Below are positions 1 to 7,691 of a stretch of 64,000 bases of DNA, piece by piece; the stretch's first letter is position 1, and every line of letters begins with the position of its first letter. Origin of the DNA: Desulfovibrio sp. TomC (GTDB lineage Bacteria; Desulfobacterota; Desulfovibrionia; Desulfovibrionales; Desulfovibrionaceae); NCBI RefSeq assembly GCF_000801335.2, contig NZ_JSEH01000013.1:62001-126000 (forward strand), in the 5' to 3' direction. The translations under genes and the position numbers were made by a program. The notes under the pieces were generated by a model. That model was not told the origin of the DNA and searched no databases. It saw nothing but the letters and a program-made list of their open reading frames with translations.

Positions 1-525
1 GCCTACGCCGTTGAAATAGTAATTGCCGACAGTGAACACGCCGTATTTCTGGGCTTCCTTGGCGGCTTGGGGCATAAGCGCCGTGGCCAGTTCGTTGGTC
101 GTCTTGCCGTTCCAGTAGGGAAAGAGTGCGCGCAGGGTGGCTTTCTTGGCCTCGGAGATCAAAAAGACGTCCCCGGTGCGTTTTTCCAGGCGATCGAGTT
201 CGTCCTCCAGCCATTTGCAGGAGAATTCGGGGAAGACCGGCGCGGCGCGGGGCTTGGTGCACTGGTTGCCGACGATGATTTCGTCGGGCTGGATGAAGAT
301 GGTCATCTGGCCGAGGATTTTCTCCAGGGCTTTGGCCCGGCGGATGTGGATGGGCTGGTCCTCGGTCTCCTTATACGATTCGGTGATGTATTGGGCCCGT
401 TCCACGCAGATTTCGGGAGTCAGGGAGATGAAGCGTTCCCGTATGGCCTCGACACGGGGCGTCGGACCGGGCAAATGCAGCACATCGATCCTGCTCAACA
501 ATTGTTTCTCAATACTGCTGGTCAT
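1..525 (-). CDS. Glycyl radical enzyme (PFL2-type), N-terminal part, runs off left edge
   Basis: The minus strand reads open from an ATG at 523-525 to the window edge (175 codons), preceded by a strong ribosome site (AGGAGG). The visible protein has the N-terminal signature of the PFL2 branch of glycyl radical enzymes: GPTPRVEAIRERF near residue 20, RRAKALEKIL near residue 62, QPDEIIVGNQ near residue 76 and a YWNGKTT segment near residue 143. Family members use a C-terminal glycyl radical and an active-site Cys for C-C, C-N, C-O or C-S cleavage (pyruvate formate-lyase-like, diol dehydratase, choline or isethionate lyase). The catalytic Cys and glycyl loop lie outside the window, so the substrate cannot be assigned. 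The enzyme is cytoplasmic and oxygen-sensitive. Confidence 0.85.
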   Translation of the reverse strand, partial: MTSSIEKQLLSRIDVLHLPGPTPRVEAIRERFISLTPEICVERAQYITESYKETEDQPIHIRRAKALEKILGQMTIFIQPDEIIVGNQCTKPRAAPVFPEFSCKWLEDELDRLEKRTGDVFLISEAKKATLRALFPYWNGKTTNELATALMPQAAKEAQKYGVFTVGNYYFNGVG

Positions 526-1003
526 GACGCAATCCTCCTGGCAGTTGAGGTTGGCGAAGCGGCCCAGGCTTCATAGCAATGCTACATGCGTATTTTCTCT
601 TTGCTTCCAGTCAAAAATGTTCGTATCGTTGCGCCGTCGCGTTGGTGCATCCCTGCCTTCCCCTGGACCGGATCCTTCTTCTCCATTTTCTTATAAAAGC
701 GTGACCTAAAAAGTCTCCCCTTGCCTATCCCCCGAAAGGGGGATTTGTTCCCCCCCTTTCGGGGGATAGGCCGGCGTCAGGCGCGTCGGCAGGCGTAAGG
801 TCCGTTCCGCCATACACCCGAGGATGGGCTCCCTCTCTCCCACTGGGGCAGAGGGGGCTGGCGCCAAAACTCCCTGCCGGGGAGCTCTGAAATAGATTCT
901 CCAGCCCAGGAAAACCGGGATTTGGGATAGACTCTGGCGAACCGGAAATGTCCTGACGGGGAGGGATGTTGCAGCGCCGGCAAACAAGATTGCCGAGCCG
1001 GTC
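526..1003. other. Intergenic region without a convincing gene
   Basis: About 480 bases between the glycyl radical enzyme start and the transposase remnant. It holds the perfect hairpin at 723-771 and GC-rich low-complexity stretches. The open frames here have no recognisable protein features or ribosome sites. Confidence 0.5.
723..771. repeat. Perfect 20-bp inverted repeat
   Basis: Arms at 723-742 and 752-771 are exact reverse complements with a 9-base spacer. Each arm contains its own short CCCCC/GGGGG self-pairing. No T-tract follows on either strand, so a simple intrinsic terminator is not obvious. It may be a degraded insertion-sequence end or a REP-like element next to the transposase remnant. 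Confidence 0.7.
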
Positions 1004-1300
1004 ATGGAGTCCGAGTCCGAAAAATTATGTGCTGAGGCTGGATACACGGGAGAAGCTCTCCGCAACGGAATTCTCGCGGCCGGATACGAGCCGCCTGTGC
1101 GCTCTCGCAGCGAAGAACAACGGAAGAAGGTGGAAAATGCTTCTTACAACCCATGCCGGTGGGTCGTTGAGGCCGGCCATTCTTGGTTTCACCGGTTCCG
1201 CAAGCTGACTCGTCGGTATGAAAAGCTTGGGGCAACCCAGTGAGCCTTGATCCCCTTGGCGGCGGCAATCATTGCATTCCGGAAGATAAAAACCAAAATT
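1004..1300 (+). pseudogene. IS5-family transposase C-terminal remnant
   Basis: The readable frame from 1004 has the C-terminal landmarks of IS5/IS1031-type DDE transposases: LCAEAGYTGEALRNGI, then RSRSEEQRKK, then RWVVEAGHSWFHRFRKL, which holds the catalytic-Glu region (family form RRWVVERTHSW.NRFR). An in-frame TGA at 1241-1243 interrupts it, and the family's LALLHLA.AIIAFR tail continues in the same frame as ALIPLAAAIIAFRKI. The N-terminal two thirds and both terminal inverted repeats are not recognisable, so this is a decayed relic. Confidence 0.8.
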
Positions 1301-1392
1301 ATGTATGGATACGTTCTTTATGCGGTGTTGTGGTACAAATGGGGGGGCAAAATCTGTCATGATCCCCGCATGGCGGGATCTGGTGCTCTCTT

Positions 1393-1842
1393 TTAGATGC
1401 TGTACTGCGGAATTTGTGCGCCCAGACGGGCTTCTTCCCGGTCGACCATTTCTTTGAGGTTCTTGGTGTCATAGACGCGCTCCAGAGCTTCGCGTGCTTC
1501 GTCCCAGAGGCCCATGAACGCGCAATTGCCTTTGAGTGTGCAGGTGAAATGGGGTTTGTCCAACTGGCAGTCCACAGGGGTCAGAGGACCGTCAATGAAG
1601 CGGATGATTTCGCCCACGGTGATGGTCTGGGCCGGGCGGCTGAGAAAAAAACCGCCTTCCTTGCCACGCTGGGAATCCACGAAACCGCCTTGTCGCAACT
1701 GGTGGAGGATGACTTCCAGGAAGCGTTTGGGAATGGCCTGGTTCGTGGCGATGTCGATGGACCGGACAGGCCCCTCGCCCTGGCGTTTGGCCAGTTCAAA
1801 CAACGCGCGCAAGGCATACTGGCATTTTTGCGTGACCCACAT
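1393..1842 (-). CDS. Rrf2-family transcriptional regulator with predicted Fe-S cysteines
   Basis: A 149-residue protein, typical Rrf2 size. The N-terminal winged helix (residues 1-75) has the family segments CQYALRALFELAK, IPKRFLEVILHQLR and SQRGKEGGFFLSRP. Three cysteines at residues 92, 101 and 107 (C-x8-C-x5-C) sit where IscR/NsrR-type members bind an Fe-S cluster, so cluster sensing is likely but not shown. It lies at the edge of a cysteine and Fe-S gene island, and five copies of an operator-like sequence occur at that island's promoters (2689-8965). It is therefore the best candidate regulator. It is not obviously preceded by the same motif, so self-regulation is unclear. Confidence 0.88.
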   Translation of the reverse strand: MWVTQKCQYALRALFELAKRQGEGPVRSIDIATNQAIPKRFLEVILHQLRQGGFVDSQRGKEGGFFLSRPAQTITVGEIIRFIDGPLTPVDCQLDKPHFTCTLKGNCAFMGLWDEAREALERVYDTKNLKEMVDREEARLGAQIPQYSI

Positions 1843-1937
1843 CCAGGTTTCTGCTCCCTTTACACTTGGCCTAGTGTTGTCTTTGGTAATTGCCGGTATA
1901 GTTTGCCAAGCACCAACACGTTGAACTTATTCTATTT

Positions 1938-1970
1938 GTTCACAAAAAACATAGATGTTTTTTTGTGAAC
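1938..1970. promoter_or_regulatory. Long AT-rich palindrome upstream of the Rrf2 gene
   Basis: GTTCACAAAAAAC at 1938-1950 faces GTTTTTTTGTGAAC at 1957-1970 across ATAGAT, one base short of perfect symmetry. It sits about 100 bases before the Rrf2 start. It could be a hairpin terminator or a repressor site; nothing in the sequence decides between them. Confidence 0.45.
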
Positions 1971-2057
1971 GCCACACGAGCCGGAGAGGACCCGCCAGGG
2001 CCTGTTTTGAGTCCTTGAGAAAACCATGCCACTCTACCGGCTGCCGCAGGCTTGCGT

Positions 2058-2148
2058 CAACACGCTGCGGGTGTTTGCCTTGCGAAGGGCGTCGGCCCTG
2101 GACCGTCATCGCAACACGCTGCGGGTGTTCGGCCTGCGAAGGGCGTCG
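2058..2148. repeat. Two-copy direct repeat, 54-bp spacing
   Basis: A 37-base block beginning CAACACGCTGCGGGTGTT at 2058 recurs at 2112 with only a few changes. It lies in the non-coding stretch between the Rrf2 promoter and the 3' end of the MOSC gene. A short frame through it would encode a duplicated RRPSQ..HPQRV peptide, but that frame has no ribosome site or homology I recognise. Confidence 0.6.
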
Positions 2149-2179
2149 TCCCGGGGCCGGCATCCTGGGCGGCAAGCCT

Positions 2180-2611
2180 TCAGGCCACGGCAACAGCGTC
2201 GCCCGGCCGGACGATTCCGCCGGTCAGCACCCGGGCGAAGATGCCTTCTTTGGGCATAACGCAAGTGCCGACAGCCCGCATAATGGCACAGCCATGGCCG
2301 TGGCATTCCTTGCCGATCTGGGTGACCTCAAGCAGCACGGCCTCCCCCACCCGGACCCGGCTGCCCGGGAGAAGGCCCAGTTCGTTTAAGCCGGCCACGG
2401 TCAGGTTCTCGGCAAAATCACCGGGAACGATGGTGGCGAGCTTTTCGCGCATCCGCTCCACCCCTTCCAGGGCCAGCAGACTTACTTGGCGGCCTGACCC
2501 GGCATGGGCATCGTTTTCGATGCCGAAATCCACGCACAGGGTCACGGCGTCGACCGGATGTTTCTTTTCACCCTTGCGCGCACTGATACACACGGAATGA
2601 ACAGTTGCCAT
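2180..2611 (-). CDS. MOSC-domain protein
   Basis: The ATG at 2609-2611 follows AGGAGAAAGCC and gives 143 residues; the longer upstream frame lacks a ribosome site. The protein is a single MOSC domain: VCISARKGEKK near residue 7, a central LLALEGVERM segment, ENLTVAGLNELGLLPGSRV and the conserved GKECHGHGC...MPKEGIFARVL block that contains the Cys and His residues. MOSC domains occur in Moco sulfurase C-termini and stand-alone proteins thought to handle sulfur or molybdenum cofactor. It is transcribed from its own promoter region carrying an operator-like site at 2689-2719, in a cluster for cysteine and cofactor sulfur. The exact reaction is unknown. Confidence 0.88.
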   Translation of the reverse strand: MATVHSVCISARKGEKKHPVDAVTLCVDFGIENDAHAGSGRQVSLLALEGVERMREKLATIVPGDFAENLTVAGLNELGLLPGSRVRVGEAVLLEVTQIGKECHGHGCAIMRAVGTCVMPKEGIFARVLTGGIVRPGDAVAVA

Positions 2612-2688
2612 GGCTTTCTCCTGCGGGACCGCCTGAAGCTCCGGGAAACAAGCAACGACGGGAGACGTCGGCGGCAGCCTCTGTGACA

Positions 2689-2719
2689 TTAATAAAAACG
2701 ATCAACATGGTGATGATTA
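2689..2719. promoter_or_regulatory. Operator-like site A, upstream of the MOSC gene
   Basis: On the minus strand it reads ATCATCACCATG, then TTGATCG, then an A/T tail ending ATTAA. It aligns with site C over 29 positions with conserved ends. It is the weakest of the five sites because the centre has diverged. Confidence 0.5.
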
Positions 2720-2759
2720 GTGCTCCGGTCCGCTTGTGTCAAGCCGTCCGGGACCGGCC

Positions 2760-3920
2760 TCAGTCCCCGGGCGCTGCCTTGACCAGGGCCTGGTCAAGAT
2801 CCTCCATGAGGTCGTTGGCCGATTCCAGCCCCACGGACAGGCGGACCAGGGCGTCGGATATGCCGCGCTCGGCCCGGGCGGCCGGCGGCATGGCGGCGTG
2901 GGACATGGTGGCCGGGTAGGACAGGATGGACTCGACGCCGCCAAGGCTGACCGCCAGTTTGGGCAGTCGCAGCGCCCGCATAAAGAGTTTGGCTGCCGTC
3001 GCGTCGTGGAGTTCGAAACTGATCACCGCTCCGGGTCCGTCGGCTTGCCCCTGGTGGATGACCTGGCCGGGATGGCTGGGAAGGCCCGGGTAGTGGACGC
3101 GCGCCACTTCCGGCCGGGCGGCCAGCCACGGAGCCAGGGTTTGGGCTGTTGCCTGTTCGGCGGCCAAACGCACGGCCAGGGTGCGCATGCCGCGAAGCAG
3201 CAGCCAACTGTCCTTTGGGCCGAGCACGGCCCCAAAGGTGTTTTGGACGGCTTGGAGCCGTTGGCCCGTGGCTGGGTCGGCAGTGACGGCCAGACCGGCC
3301 ACCACGTCGCTGTGGCCGCCGAGGAACTTGGTGGCGCTGTGGAGCACAATGTCAAAGCCCAGGGCAATGGGGCGTTGCAGAAAAGGCGTCATGAACGTGT
3401 TGTCGATGATGGCAACGAGGCCGTATTCCTTGGCCAGGGCGGCCACGGCGGCCAGATCCGTCACGGTGAGCAGCGGATTGGACGGGCTTTCCACATAGAC
3501 GGCCCGGGTGCGGGGGGTCACGGCCCGGGACAGCGCAACAACGTCGGTTGCGTCAACGAAGGTGGTCTCCAGCCCCCAGCGGGCGAACAGGGTGGTCAGC
3601 GCCCGGTAGGCCCCGCCATAAAGGTCGCGGCTGGCGACAATGTGATCGCCCGGGGAAAAGAGCAGCAACACGCTGGAAATGGCGGCCATGCCCGAGGCAA
3701 AGGCCAAGCCCCGCGTCCCGCCTTCCAGGCTGGCGATGGCCGACTCCACGGCTCCGCGCGTCGGGTTGCCGCTTCGGGAATAATCGTAGGGGCCAAGGCA
3801 GAGCGGGTCGGCCTGGGCAAAGGTCGAGGTCTGGTGGATGGGCGGGGCCAGATCGCCGAAGCCGTCTTGGTGATCCGTTCCGGACGGATCGGGATGGATG
3901 AGCAGGGTGGTCAGGTCCAT
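2760..3920 (-). CDS. Trans-sulfuration PLP enzyme (cystathionine synthase/lyase family), paralogue 2
   Basis: A 386-residue Cys/Met-metabolism PLP enzyme. Visible motifs are YDYSRSGNPTR (phosphate cup and substrate tyrosine), FASGMAAISS, DNTFMTPFLQRP with the PLP-binding Asp, and HSATKFLGGHSD, whose Lys forms the internal aldimine. The C-terminal SLGGVESILSYPATMSH and RLSVGLE match the family. Start chosen at ATG 3918-3920, which aligns with family N-termini and leaves 37 bases after the upstream gene; a GTG at 3966-3968 is possible. Family members interconvert cystathionine, homocysteine and cysteine, and synthase cannot be told from lyase here. It forms an operon with its paralogue at 3958-5088 and the ABC-like gene before it. 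Confidence 0.9.
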   Translation of the reverse strand: MDLTTLLIHPDPSGTDHQDGFGDLAPPIHQTSTFAQADPLCLGPYDYSRSGNPTRGAVESAIASLEGGTRGLAFASGMAAISSVLLLFSPGDHIVASRDLYGGAYRALTTLFARWGLETTFVDATDVVALSRAVTPRTRAVYVESPSNPLLTVTDLAAVAALAKEYGLVAIIDNTFMTPFLQRPIALGFDIVLHSATKFLGGHSDVVAGLAVTADPATGQRLQAVQNTFGAVLGPKDSWLLLRGMRTLAVRLAAEQATAQTLAPWLAARPEVARVHYPGLPSHPGQVIHQGQADGPGAVISFELHDATAAKLFMRALRLPKLAVSLGGVESILSYPATMSHAAMPPAARAERGISDALVRLSVGLESANDLMEDLDQALVKAAPGD

Positions 3921-3957
3921 GGCAACCGCCTTTGGGGTTTGTTGGGCCAGGGGAGCG

Positions 3958-5088
3958 TTACAGGACACGGGCCAAGTCGGCCACGAGGTCAGCCGGGTCT
4001 TCCAGGCCGATGGACAGGCGCAGCAGGCCGTCGGTCACGCCGAGCCGGGCGCGGGTGCCCGGTTCGATATCGGCATGGGTCTGCACCGCCGGCAGGGTGA
4101 TGAGCGATTCCACGCCGCCAAGGCTCTCGGCAAAAAGAAACAACTCCACCCCGGCCAGGATGTCGGGCGCTTTGGCCGGATCGTTTAGCATAAAGGAAAC
4201 CATGGCCCCGAAGCCGGCGGCCTGCCCGCGCTGCCGGTCATGGCCGGGATGGTCCGGCAGGCCCGGATAATGAACGCGGGCCACGGCCGGATGAGCGGCC
4301 AGAAAGGCGGCCACGGCCTGGGCGTTGGCCTGCTGGCGGGCCAGACGCACGGCAAGGGTCTTAAGGCCCCGCAGGACCAGCCAGGAGTCCTGCGGCCCGA
4401 GCACCGCCCCGGCGGCGTTCTGGAAAAAAGCCAGCCGCTCGGCCACCTCCGGCTCCCGGGCCACGAGCAGGCCGGCCACCACGTCGTCGTGTCCGTTTAC
4501 GTACTTCGTGGCGCTGTAGACAACCACGTCGGCGCCAAGATGAAGCGGCCGCTGGAGCAGGGGCGTCATGAAGGTGTTGTCCACGGCAAACAGCGCCCCA
4601 TGCTCCCGGGCCAAGCACCCAAGCGTTCGCAAGTCGGCGATTTTGAGCAGGGGATTGGTCGGGCTCTCAACCAGCAGGGCTTTGGCTCCCTGGGCCAGGG
4701 CTGCGGCCACCGCCCTGGTATCGGCAGTGTCTACGTAGACGGCCTCGATGCCCAGCGGTCGGTAGAGACGCTCGAAAAGCCGGTAGGTGCCGCCGTAGAG
4801 ATCCTCGGTGACGACGATCCTGTCTCCCGGGACGAACAGCCGGGCCAGACAGTCCAGGGCGGCCATGCCCGAGGCAAAGGCCAGACCCCGGCAGCCGCCG
4901 TCGAGCCAGGCCATGGTTTCCTCCAGCACGGCCCGGGTGGGGTTGCCGCTGCGGGAATAGTCATACCCGGTGGACTGGCCCAGGCCCGGGTGTTTGAAGG
5001 TGGCGGTCTGATAGACAGGCATGGACACGGCCCCGGTCCGGCTGTCCCACCGGGAACCGCATTGGGCCAGGTAGCTTTCGGGGTGCAT
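3958..5088 (-). CDS. Trans-sulfuration PLP enzyme (cystathionine synthase/lyase family), paralogue 1
   Basis: A 376-residue enzyme of the same fold as the next gene. Motifs: YDYSRSGNPTR, FASGMAALDC, VESPTNPLLKI, DNTFMTPLLQRP, and YSATKYVNGHDD with the PLP lysine. The C-terminus has ESLGGVESLITLPAVQTHAD and RLSIGLED. Two adjacent diverged copies usually split the pathway, one acting as cystathionine gamma-synthase or beta-lyase and the other as gamma-lyase, but this cannot be settled by eye. It is transcribed leftward from a promoter near 6.1 kb, after the ABC-like gene with a 136-base gap, and before its paralogue. The enzyme is cytoplasmic and homotetrameric in the family. Confidence 0.9.
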   Translation of the reverse strand: MHPESYLAQCGSRWDSRTGAVSMPVYQTATFKHPGLGQSTGYDYSRSGNPTRAVLEETMAWLDGGCRGLAFASGMAALDCLARLFVPGDRIVVTEDLYGGTYRLFERLYRPLGIEAVYVDTADTRAVAAALAQGAKALLVESPTNPLLKIADLRTLGCLAREHGALFAVDNTFMTPLLQRPLHLGADVVVYSATKYVNGHDDVVAGLLVAREPEVAERLAFFQNAAGAVLGPQDSWLVLRGLKTLAVRLARQQANAQAVAAFLAAHPAVARVHYPGLPDHPGHDRQRGQAAGFGAMVSFMLNDPAKAPDILAGVELFLFAESLGGVESLITLPAVQTHADIEPGTRARLGVTDGLLRLSIGLEDPADLVADLARVL

Positions 5089-5224
5089 GGCCTCTTCCTC
5101 CTTCCTGGTTGCGTCGCCCCTCTCGCGTCAGGCTGGGGCTTTTCGGTTTCCCGGCCGATTCTCGCTGCGGCGAAAGCCCGTCGCGCGACACGCCCTTGGG
5201 CGGCGGCACTGGCCGGGCGCAGCC

Positions 5225-6067
5225 CTAAATCCCTTCGCCAAACCCGAAAAATTCCCGGGCGGCCAGGCGCTGTCGCCGCTCCTGGCGGTAGCTGTCGTTG
5301 ATGCGGCGGCGAAGCGCCTGAAACTGCGGCGCGTCATACAGGGTGTTTCGTTCCCTGGGCCGGGGGACGGGAACGTCCACATCGACGATGGCCGGCCCGG
5401 CAGTCGGACCAAGCCCGATGATGCGGTCAGCCAGGGCCAGGGCCTCGTCAATATCCTGGGTGGCCAGGATGATGGTCCTTCGGGGCAGGGCAGCGTCAAA
5501 AAGCGTTGCCAGCAGCTCCTGAAGTTCGCTCCGCTCGGACGCTTCGAAAACGCACAACGGGTCGTCCAGCAGCAGAACCGGCGAATCCAGGGCCAGGGCC
5601 CGGGCCAGGGTTCCCCGCAGGCGCAGGGCCTGGGAGAGTTCCAGGGGATGCTTGTCCCCGACCTCGTGGAGTCCGGCCAGGGCCAGATAGTCCTTTGCGC
5701 GCTTCCTGGAATGGGCCGCCGGCAGGTCGGGATGGGCCGCGTCGATGGCCATGACCAGATTGTCCGTGAGGCTTAGCCACGGGAAAAGCCCGCTGTCGTG
5801 CACAATGAGGCCTCGCTCGATGTCCTGGCCGGCTACCGGTCGGCCGGCAAAGGAGACGCTGCCAAACGACGGAATCTCCAATCCGGCCAGGAGGCGCAGC
5901 AGGACGGACTTGCCGCAGCCGGCCGGCCCGTACAGGCAGACGAATTCCCCGGACGCGACCCGAAGGCGCAGGTCTGCAAGCAGGGTGCGTCCTTGTTGGA
6001 CAAAGCGAAGGTTGTCCACGGCAAATCCTGCGTTCCCGACGGCGGGCGGTCTGGCGGCGGTGGTCAT
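5225..6067 (-). CDS. Orphan SsuB/TauB-type ABC ATPase with degenerate catalytic motifs
   Basis: A 280-residue protein aligning along the nitrate/sulfonate/taurine ATPase family. Walker A is intact (GPAGCGKS, residues 47-54). The other catalytic motifs are altered: the Q-loop FQ is VH (His90), the LSGGQ signature is LSQAL (144-148), the catalytic Glu after Walker B is Asp (LLLDDP, Asp169), the D-loop is VFE, and the switch His is Gln (ATQDIDEA, Gln204). No permease or binding protein is nearby. It may therefore bind nucleotide without normal transport cycling, for example as a regulator or adaptor. It heads an operon with the two trans-sulfuration genes and has operator site B in front. Confidence 0.85.
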   Translation of the reverse strand: MTTAARPPAVGNAGFAVDNLRFVQQGRTLLADLRLRVASGEFVCLYGPAGCGKSVLLRLLAGLEIPSFGSVSFAGRPVAGQDIERGLIVHDSGLFPWLSLTDNLVMAIDAAHPDLPAAHSRKRAKDYLALAGLHEVGDKHPLELSQALRLRGTLARALALDSPVLLLDDPLCVFEASERSELQELLATLFDAALPRRTIILATQDIDEALALADRIIGLGPTAGPAIVDVDVPVPRPRERNTLYDAPQFQALRRRINDSYRQERRQRLAAREFFGFGEGI

Positions 6068-6120
6068 GGCAGGCTCCTCGGATCTGTCGGTTGCGACGGT
6101 GGCATGGATGCGTTTTAAAT

Positions 6121-6150
6121 ATCATTAACTTGGTCGATTTAGTGGTAGAA
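6121..6150. promoter_or_regulatory. Operator-like site B, upstream of the ABC-like/trans-sulfuration operon
   Basis: ATCATTAAC, then TTGGTCGA, then TTTAGTGGT matches the family pattern ATCAAC-n8-GTTGAT in both half-sites with a few changes. It starts 53 bases before the ABC-like ATG, in the divergent region shared with the HydE-like gene. Confidence 0.6.
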
Positions 6151-6225
6151 TTTGCGTCTTCCCTGGTCAAGAGGAAAAACCCAGGCTTTGTTGATAACTT
6201 TATAAATTACAGTAAGTTAATTTAA

Positions 6226-6254
6226 ATTATTTTTTTTATCGAATTGATGATGAA
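6226..6254. promoter_or_regulatory. Operator-like site B2, upstream of the HydE-like gene
   Basis: The right two thirds (TTTATCGAATTGATGATGAA) is nearly identical to site D at nadA; the left half is a T-tract. It lies about 120 bases before the HydE-like ATG, within a very AT-rich divergent promoter region (6105-6260) that is ideal for overlapping promoters. Confidence 0.6.
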
Positions 6255-6373
6255 ATGGTGGTAGGCCTGTTTTGCCGAAGGCTTCCAGCGTCCGTTGTGG
6301 GGGGGGGGAGCCACAACAGCGGTCAATTTCATACTGAATTTGTATACAAATCAAGAGCGGGGAGGGGAGCGTC

Positions 6374-7474
6374 ATGCGGGCACAAAAACGATGGGACAGG
6401 AAAGCCGTTCTGGAACTGCTGGGAGTCAGGGCGACCCGGGATAAGCAGGCCTTGTTTGACCAGGCCGACACGGTGCGCCGGGAGCGGATGGGCGATGCGG
6501 TTTATTTGCGAGGGATCGTGGAATTCTCCAATAGCTGCGCCAATGATTGCCTCTACTGCGGCATTCGGGCCGCAAACCACCGGGTGGCCCGCTACCGCCT
6601 GGACGACGCCGAAATTCTGGATCTTGCCCGGCGGATGGAGGGTGTGGGCCAGACGACCATCGTGCTGCAATCGGGCGAGGCTCCGAGTCGGGAAGGCGAC
6701 GCGGCCCTGGGGCGGTTGATCGGTCGCATCAAGGCCGAGACGGGCTTGGCCGTCACCTTGTCCGTGGGCAACCGTCCCCGCGACGTCTACGCCCTGTGGC
6801 GGGACTGCGGCCTGGATCGCTATCTCCTGCGCTTTGAGACGAGCGATCCAACGCTTTTTGCCCACCTGCACCCGGATTGCGACCTGTCTGAGCGCCTGCG
6901 CTGCCTGGGCGACCTGCGGAGCCTGGGCCTTCAAACCGGCGGCGGCTTCATGGTCGGCCTGCCCGGGGAGACCCTGGAGATTCTGGCCGACAACATCCTG
7001 CTGTGCCGTGAGCTCGACCTGGACATGATCGGCCTGGGGCCGTTTCTGCCCCATCCCGACACGCCCCTTGGCCGGTCGCAAAACGCCTACGCCCTGGACC
7101 CGGACCGGCATTTCGTGGCCCTGGCCGTGACCCGGCTGGTCAACCCCGACACCCATATTCCGGCCACCACGGCCTTTGACGCCCTGTTTCCGGGCACAGG
7201 CCGCAATCTGGCCCTTATACGCGGGGCCAATGTCTTTATGCCCAGCGCCACCCCGGTGGCCCGACGCGGGGACTACCTGCTCTATCCAGGCAAACCCTGT
7301 CTGGACGAAACCGGCGAGGCCTGCGCCCGGTGCGTGTTGTCCCGGCTTTCGACTCTGGGGCGGACCGTGGGGCAGGGGCCTGGGCATGCGCGCCGCCTGG
7401 ATCGGCCATGGCCGGGGCAACCGGCAACGCCGTGTCCCGAAGGCTGTGACCACCCCCCTTTGCCGACAGCGTAA
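6374..7474 (+). CDS. hydE: HydE-like radical SAM enzyme
   Basis: A 366-residue radical SAM protein with AGGGGAG before the ATG. The cluster motif is EFSNSCANDCLYCGIR, cysteines 55, 59 and 62 (C-x3-C-x2-C). C-terminal cysteines 309, 317 and 320 (C-x7-C-x2-C) match the accessory cluster spacing of HydE, the [FeFe]-hydrogenase maturase. GGGFMVGLPGET and GLGPFLPHPDTPL are typical of HydE/BioB-like barrels. HydE acts on a cysteine-containing iron complex during H-cluster assembly. HydF and HydG are not in this window, and the gene sits instead in a cysteine regulon with its own operator (6226-6254). It is thus HydE or a close paralogue of unknown substrate. Confidence 0.82.
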   Translation: MRAQKRWDRKAVLELLGVRATRDKQALFDQADTVRRERMGDAVYLRGIVEFSNSCANDCLYCGIRAANHRVARYRLDDAEILDLARRMEGVGQTTIVLQSGEAPSREGDAALGRLIGRIKAETGLAVTLSVGNRPRDVYALWRDCGLDRYLLRFETSDPTLFAHLHPDCDLSERLRCLGDLRSLGLQTGGGFMVGLPGETLEILADNILLCRELDLDMIGLGPFLPHPDTPLGRSQNAYALDPDRHFVALAVTRLVNPDTHIPATTAFDALFPGTGRNLALIRGANVFMPSATPVARRGDYLLYPGKPCLDETGEACARCVLSRLSTLGRTVGQGPGHARRLDRPWPGQPATPCPEGCDHPPLPTA

Positions 7475-7541
7475 AAGCCGGTTTTGCCTTTCCAAGGCGC
7501 AACGCGATCCATCTTTCGCGGCGCGGGCCGGCGAAAAAGAC

Positions 7542-7600
7542 TCGACAAACGGAAAATGGCATTTTATTACATCATCAACATGATCAAGATAGTGATTAAA
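7542..7600 (+). promoter_or_regulatory. cysK promoter with operator-like site C
   Basis: A -35 TCGACA (7542-7547), 17-base spacer and -10 TATTAC (7565-7570) are followed directly by the site ATCATCAACATG...GTGATTAAA (7571-7600). The site would cover the transcription start, the usual position for a repressor. It matches site D at 22 of 30 positions. Confidence 0.65.
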
Positions 7601-7691
7601 GCGAATGGCTCACGACCAGTCGCCGGGGAGTCCCGCCCGGGAGTCGGGTTGCGGCGGCCGCCGGCAACGGTGAAACATGGAGGGTAAGGCT

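Noticed and set aside
1938-1970. Rex-type operator
   Set aside because: The TTGTGAA/TTCACAA halves are present but inverted and much too far apart for a Rex site.
2026-2600. Plus-strand frames across the MOSC gene
   Set aside because: Shadow frames of a GC-rich gene; no ribosome site or recognisable domain.
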